Under the pieces are notes generated by a model. The model saw nothing but the letters and a program-made list of their open reading frames with translations, had not been told where the DNA came from and did not search any database. This document shows, in pieces, positions 58,135 through 64,000 of a DNA stretch of 64,000 nt (its first letter is position 1; each line of letters starts with the position of its first letter). Location of the stretch: assembly GCA_036245805.1 (NCBI GenBank), contig BTRK01000001.1, positions 21,955,087-22,019,086 on the forward strand. The letters are read 5' to 3'. The DNA comes from Pristionchus mayeri (taxonomy: Eukaryota; Nematoda; Chromadorea; Rhabditida; Neodiplogasteridae). The position numbers were made by a program, and so were the translations under genes.

Positions 58135-58609
58135 TTAGTGTATAATCAATTCTGCTGACCGTGCTCCTCCTCTGCTGGTTGATCCACTGCTACTTCCCGC
58201 TGCCTGAGCATGCGCCATGCTCTCGAGGAGCATGCTGGTAGTTGTGGGAGCCACGGTGGAAGACGTAGACGAGCCCGCTGCTGCCCCACCTAAATACGAA
58301 ATCATCAACACTCCGGTCTGAGTACCTGAGGTTTAGGCTTGTATTTACATTTCAAATATATGTACTTTCAACAAACATATTTCGCTACCGGGAGATTTTT
58401 TCACGCTACTTCCCAAACAGCTCTTATCGTTATTCGAGCACCAGAGAAATGGCCAACCACACAGACTTGACAGTGTGCATGGAACGGAAGAGGGACTGAC
58501 CACTGGAAGCGGCAGCTGCAGCAGTCGAACTGGTTGCACGATCGGAACTGGAAGAGGAACCGGCTGCAGCTGCGTCTGCTGCGCCGCCCGTGCCGGAACC
58601 GTCGATGTG
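58135..58609 (-). CDS. Ser/Ala-rich protein, C-terminal exons (partial)
   Basis: Two minus-strand exons, 58501-58609 (CTTTCAG acceptor, HIDGSGTGGAADAAAAG...) and an exon from 58289 (TATTTAG acceptor), join in phase. They encode a low-complexity Ser/Ala/Gly-rich tail with a more ordered patch TTTSMLLESMAHAQAAG. The frame ends at a TAA at 58135-58137 (..RSAELIIH). Alternatively the donor GTCAGC at 58159 splices onward, in which case these would be further upstream exons of TRIP12, whose animal homologues have Ser/Ala-rich N-termini. Exons upstream of 58609 were not found. Confidence 0.45.
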
Positions 58610-61600
58610 CTGAAAGAGAGGGAATGAGTGAGGATAAAAGGGAAGGAGGGGGTGGGAGAGGGCGAGTACGGGCATGGGTTGACACGAGAGGAACACGAAA
58701 CGCCGACGGAGAAAGAAGCGCTTTCTTCTCTTCGTTCTTACATTCGTTTCCTTCTTTTCCTTTTGCTTCGGTCTAATTACTACTCCCAATTACTCTTACA
58801 ATTCAATAGAGAGCGGAAAGAGAGGAAGAAGAGATAGACTACAAGAAGGGGACTAGTGAGAGCTGTGAGGTGGAATCAATTCCGACGCTCTCCGTTTTCC
58901 AGTTCATTCAGAGAGTGTGAGACTCCGTATGGGGGGACATCTCCAATGCCCTTCTCGTCAATAGTTAAATTATGGTAACTGTAGCAAAATCTAGACAAAT
59001 GAACAATCGAATTGTGATTCGATGAGAGGTTGCAAACTTAGGGAGACTTTGCTGGCAGAGATCAACGCTGGCGTGCAAACGTCTACCCTTCCTCCTCTCC
59101 TTTCTTCCTCCCTTCAAGTGTGTCTCACTTCCTAGAGGAAGTCCACTCACTCATGGCGAAGAAGAGATGTCTCCTTCTATAGAAGTATGGAGAGAACCAG
59201 AGAGCATGATCATCACTGCCACTGAGAACAGCTTAGAGAAAAAGAATAGTAGAAACCGTCAGTAAAGAAGAGAGAGGCCGAGATGTACAGCGTTGGTGGA
59301 ATTGATGGACATACACATAATCTCTTTCAGTCTTGCGCGTATGTCCCCTTCCCCTCCCTCTATAAAATTCAATATCAATCTACATCAGTTCCTGGTGCCA
59401 CCCGTTCTACACCTGCTGAACTTCCTTCCTCTCGCGAGTACTGCGTGTACTGAACTCGGAGGAAGGGAAGGGGCGTATTGAGTGGTCTCTTCATGTTTCT
59501 ACTAGCAACACCATCTCTCCCTCTCCCTTCTCCCCTCTCCCTCCGGGTTCGCATCGCACGCGGTGAGAAGAGGACGAGGGAAAGAGGAGGGACACGAAAT
59601 GGCTAATGAGGTGAGAGAAACGAAACTAGATAAGAGAACGACTAGAAAAGAGACAAGACTGAGAAGGGGAGGAGGAAGACCGAAGGGATGTAGAAGGAGA
59701 TGGAATAAGGGATTGGGCAGAGGATAGAGATGAGATAGGAGTGGAGGGATGGATGATTGAATACTGTGAGATAGAGATTCAGAGAGCGCAAGATATCTCT
59801 AGAAACAATGAAGGCACTCGCTCTCTCCATCTCCATTCCATCAAGTTTGTTTGAATTGTGCCAACTGTTCTACTCAGCCCACCATATCAAGGAATAAATG
59901 TAAATTAGCTGACCAAGGAGACCGATATGTCTATGGACTAGCTCAGTAACCTGAGAAAAACACAAATATGGTGGAGATTCGTCGAAAATTCGACAACATC
60001 GAATTAACTAACTAGATTACGTATCTATTCAATTAGAAAGAAATAAAAGAAAAGATATAACGAGAAAACCCTTTGTAAAAATATCAAAAGTTCGAAGTAG
60101 GACGGAAAGAGGAAGCAAGGACTGGGGGAGAGGAATGGACTCACATGGGTTCTCGTTCTCTCTCTCCCTCCTTCCTTTCCCTCCGTCGTCGTCTCTCTCT
60201 AGCTCTCTCTCTCTCTCTCTCTCCCCCCCCCCCCACACACCCCTCTTTCCATGAATGGACATGCATCATATTGGAGTGAGAATGGAGAGTCAGAGACAGA
60301 AAGAGAGATACCAGTAGATTGACACAGAATGATGCACTACGGAAGTGGACGAGATTAGCTATCTATTCAATATCCACTATCACGAGAACTAGTATAATCT
60401 CAACCGTACTCTTTGACGGCTCTACAACATCAGGAGTAAAAAAGAACTTGGAAGTGGATTTGAGAAAATAGAATGGGAGAGAAGGGCATACAAGTGATAG
60501 ATACTCGAATGAGGGGGGAGGAGAGGCAGCTGAGAGCAGAGGAGAAGAACAACAGAAGCAAAACAAGACTGCTTCACTCTTTAACAAGTGACCGGATGGG
60601 AGAGGTGGAAAAGAGGAAGTGCTCTAGGAAAACGATGAAGACCAGATAAGTCAATCAGAAACACGTGGAGTACGATATTATTATAGTATAGATAGCAGTC
60701 GTAAAGTGACTATCTTGAGCGACAATGCAATTACGAAATCAGACTTTGACGTCTTGGAGCAACATCATTGATTTGTATCTCTACCTCTCTCTCCCATGAT
60801 TGACTAGATAAAAAGATGCAGTTTTCCTTATCAAATGGAAGTGAAGAAGAGTGTATAATCTCTCCCCTCTCTACGGCTACTCCACAGTGCTTCTCACTCT
60901 ACAGGGGGGTCTCTTCATCTCTTCAAAGGGGAACGACAAATGTCCATACACACTCTCTCCACTCCCACCCTCAATCACCTGACTAGTATGCATAACAAGC
61001 CATTCTACCGCTCCCTTTCCTCTCGCTCTGTCCGCTATTCTTCGCCCTTTGACATACCCTGTCCTCCCTCGCTTCCCACCTCACACTTATTATTTCAGCT
61101 TCAAGCATCGATGTTGCTTATTCTCCATAAGCGAGAGATACAAAACGGGCGGGGGGAGGGGGGGGATTGAAGAGGTCTGCCGTCGAGAGGCCAAATTAGC
61201 AATTGTGACCGATCAGAACAGAGCGTCTCTCTGTGGAATGGAGAAGAACTTTCAAAGTGCAAAGTGATCAAGAGATAAGAAAATGATGATCAACCCATCA
61301 GAAATTGCTCGTCCTTCAGGGGAGAGAGAATAGAGGAAGACGCATTTCGAGTGTGTCCAGCTGACTACGACACAATTCTCTCTCTCTACCCTTGCTCCCT
61401 CCACTCTTCTCCTTTCTCCAAGAGGTCCCCCAGAGTTCATGTTAGTGCGAAGAAGTTGGAAATGTGAGCAAATTGGAAGTACGTGGATTATGTAGTAAAG
61501 AAAGAAGAGGACATTGGAAGATAAATTGATTAAATTAGATTTAGATTAATTAAGTGGGAATGCATCCATATTTGAACGATATGCGGGAAAACATCAGAGC

Positions 61601-64000
61601 TCGTGAAGAAGAAAAACATGAGAAGGCTATCAGCCTAGATTTTGATTTTCATAGGAAAAGATAGAAGAGTATGAACAGACGAGAAAATAAGGCAGAGAGT
61701 TCGTTCCATTCAAACCCCCTCGTCTTCCATTCAAAGAGAATGCACTTCGTCCTTCCCTCCAAGATGGGAGGACGAGGGAAAAGAGAGCAAGGAGTACAGA
61801 AAGACGAAGATTCATTTGCATCCAAAATAAGCGTACTACTTACGTTGACTTTGACGCACGAGAGTTCCTCAAGATACAGAAGGCGTGGTTGGAATGGTTA
61901 TGATAGCATAATATCAATATCTTCTTATACTGCCCAATTACCACTTCATTACCCTCCCATTCTGCTATATCTTCCTCCTCGTCCTTTTGATAAAAACCCG
62001 GACAGCCCGTCTGGAGAGTACAGCTCATTCTATATCTGTCTATCGATAGATCGCTCTGTACGCAGCTATTTCCCTCGAATTATAGAATGCCCAGAACGAA
62101 GATGAGAGAAGCTACAAGGAGGTGAAGAGAAAATGCCTTCTTAATATTCAACACAAAGAAAGAAGAGAGCAGGAGATATTTCACTCATAAGTGAAAGTAT
62201 TGGATCCAGAATGCAATCAGCAAGTGAATGGGATCAGTCAATAGCCAGCAGTGATTACATACTTCGCTCCCTCCCCTCTCCCCATGTACCACCCTCCTCA
62301 TTCTAACTTCTCTCCTCTCTTCCTGTGATCTACTTAACCCATCAATTGGGCGGTCTAGTAGCAGGTTCTGTGCTACTATAAGAAGACACTAAAAGAAGAA
62401 AAAAGAGAAAAGACAAATTAAAATGATAGAACAATGAAATCAATCATACGCTCTCAATCACATTCTACCCAAACACAAACCGATGTTTCCCTTTTCTAGG
62501 GAAAATACAATGTAGAACTGGGAAGGGGCGAGATAAACAAATGAGAGAGGGATCTATTCTATCGTGAGCCACTAGAATTAATATCGAGAATAATGGGAAT
62601 CCCCGGCTGATGAACGATTTGAGAATGTTTTCGTGCCAGAAAAAAATGGTGTAGAGGGAATGGAAGACGAGCGCAGAGTGAAAAGATAGTGCGAAGTAGA
62701 AAGAGAGAGGGGGGGGGGGGTATAGACGAGGGGGAGGAAGGAAAGGGCATCCATCGACCATCCTTACTACTCCCTTCCCACAAGTATCGATGGATTAGTA
62801 CACGAGAAGATGGGAATCATCTTTCATGAATTAAAATTGGTTGACCCTTGATTCTCCCCGATCGAGCATTTGCATCATTCTGTTGTTACAACTTTCTCTT
62901 ACAGGGTAGATCACGAACGTCATTCTGGTCAGAGATCAACATCTTCTTCCCTTCTCTCACGGAGAAGTCACAGCTCAGCATTATACATGAATACGAAGTC
63001 GTGTTTGTGTAGTAGACGATAGGAGGCGATGAAACGAAGAGAATAGAGAAAAGAAAGGGAACAGGGATCATACATGGCAGTTAAACCAAGAGAACCGAGA
63101 TTACTCTTACTGCAAAGAACTACTTCACCAACTTTCCTTTCTCGAGTTTCCATTTAAATACGGAAATTCTTTCGTGGAATTTACTACTCTTAAACTACTC
63201 ATGCACACTACAGGAGATCAAAGTGAAGGAACAGAGTGTAGTGAAAGAGAAGAGAAACGAGATCGACTACTCTATCCCAGACATCTCATACAATCAATCT
63301 CCGTAATGACAGCACGCGTACACGTCAGACGTCTTTCTATCTCCATGGAATAGCAGGGGAACTTACTGGAGATGGTCATGAACTAGCGTCCTCACAATGT
63401 CCTTTTCTCCATTCCTAGTCTGCTTCTCCTTCCGTCTCTCTTTTCCTCCATTCCTCCCTCAGTCTTTCACACCTCGAAGGGTCTCCCGAGGGTCCAATGG
63501 TGGAGTGGCAACTGGACTAGAGGAGAGGGAGGACAGCGAGTGGTTGGGAATTAGGCTACAATTTATCCTCTTGAAAGGGCGAGTGAGTTCGTGTCAACTC
63601 GTGCATCCCCTGCACCTCCTACATTTGAACAAGGAGAGCCAAGGAGGGGAAGCAGTGTTTCCACAGATGCGTACCCTCTTTATATTAATTCACTTCTGAA
63701 AATGACAGTAATGACGCTAATGGCAGAACTAGGCACCCTTTCCGTTCTTTCTATGATAACAAAAAGAGCCATATGAGAAGAGATAACGGAGAGGAACAGA
63801 AGATGAATAATAATCGATTTTCCTATTTAAAAAATGCTAACCCACATTGGTGAACGAGTAATGAATAAGTGGGAAATATAGAGAATATAAAGCTTGTAAA
63901 TTTCTGAATGACGAACAGTGGGGCTAGATCCACACATGGATCATCTTTCACTTATGGCCAGTCGGTCTAGAAGAGAGCAGAGAGAGGAAGGGGAGGGGGG
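58610..64000. other. GA/CT-biased region without supported gene
   Basis: 5.4 kb dominated by AGAG/CTCT runs, homopolymers (C run near 60222-60234, G runs near 61150 and 62709) and short AT-rich islands. All open frames are low-complexity and none has good splice signals plus ordinary composition. It probably contains introns or the 5' region of the partial gene at its left edge. Confidence 0.4.

Noticed and set aside
1..64000. CRISPR arrays, prokaryotic operons, phage or plasmid features, rRNA genes
   Set aside because: The genes are intron-rich and eukaryotic. The repeats are palindromes, microsatellites or transposons, none with evenly spaced direct repeats, and no rRNA segment was recognised.

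Overview
The window is nuclear DNA from a metazoan, most likely a nematode and plausibly a free-living, Pristionchus-like species (the genus is inference). It holds conserved eukaryotic housekeeping genes cut into many short exons. Many introns are about 40-60 nt, and the start codons examined lie just downstream of a strong 3' splice acceptor with no coding exon before it, as expected for spliced-leader trans-splicing. Exon boundaries were read by hand from splice signals, reading-frame phase and recalled family sequences; nothing was aligned by computer.

Layout. Minus-strand cluster 0.1-11.9 kb: SRP receptor alpha (134-4812), a doubtful micro-ORF (5363-5583), elongin C (5982-6858), an unrecognised coiled-coil protein (7195-9495) and mitochondrial glutamyl-tRNA synthetase (9770-11893). 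A 277-bp divergent promoter leads to a plus-strand pair: coatomer epsilon (12171-13812) and proteasome alpha-6 (14309-15931). Back on the minus strand come an AMPK gamma-type CBS protein (16985-19482, with N-terminal exons at 20646-21039), a 6.3-kb purine/pyrimidine-biased stretch, mitochondrial complex III core protein 2 (27374-40677), a TRIP12-type HECT ubiquitin ligase (42229 to about 56893) and the C-terminal end of a Ser/Ala-rich protein (58135-58609). The right-hand 5 kb holds no gene I can support.

The most unusual part is the core protein 2 gene. Its 13 small exons give an ordinary 420-residue protein, but three introns are swollen to 5.5, 1.0 and 4.3 kb by nested mobile elements: a hAT-like element with an 8-bp target duplication, a mariner-like element with a TA duplication, a 4.15-kb element with matching termini that almost fills one intron, and four long imperfect palindromes (arms about 0.4-0.9 kb). 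Each palindrome is transcribed whole inside this pre-mRNA, so it could fold into long double-stranded RNA.

Other points: three GC-AG introns in the proteasome gene; a tRNA-derived SINE present in two good copies and one relic; a 214-bp TTAA-flanked MITE; a dispersed TACNGTA palindrome clustered near 5' splice sites; and many long G/C homopolymers.

Together the genes cover secretion (SRP receptor, COPI), protein turnover (elongin C, proteasome, HECT ligase), mitochondrial function (EARS2, core 2) and energy sensing (AMPK gamma). No link beyond proximity and possible operon co-transcription is visible.
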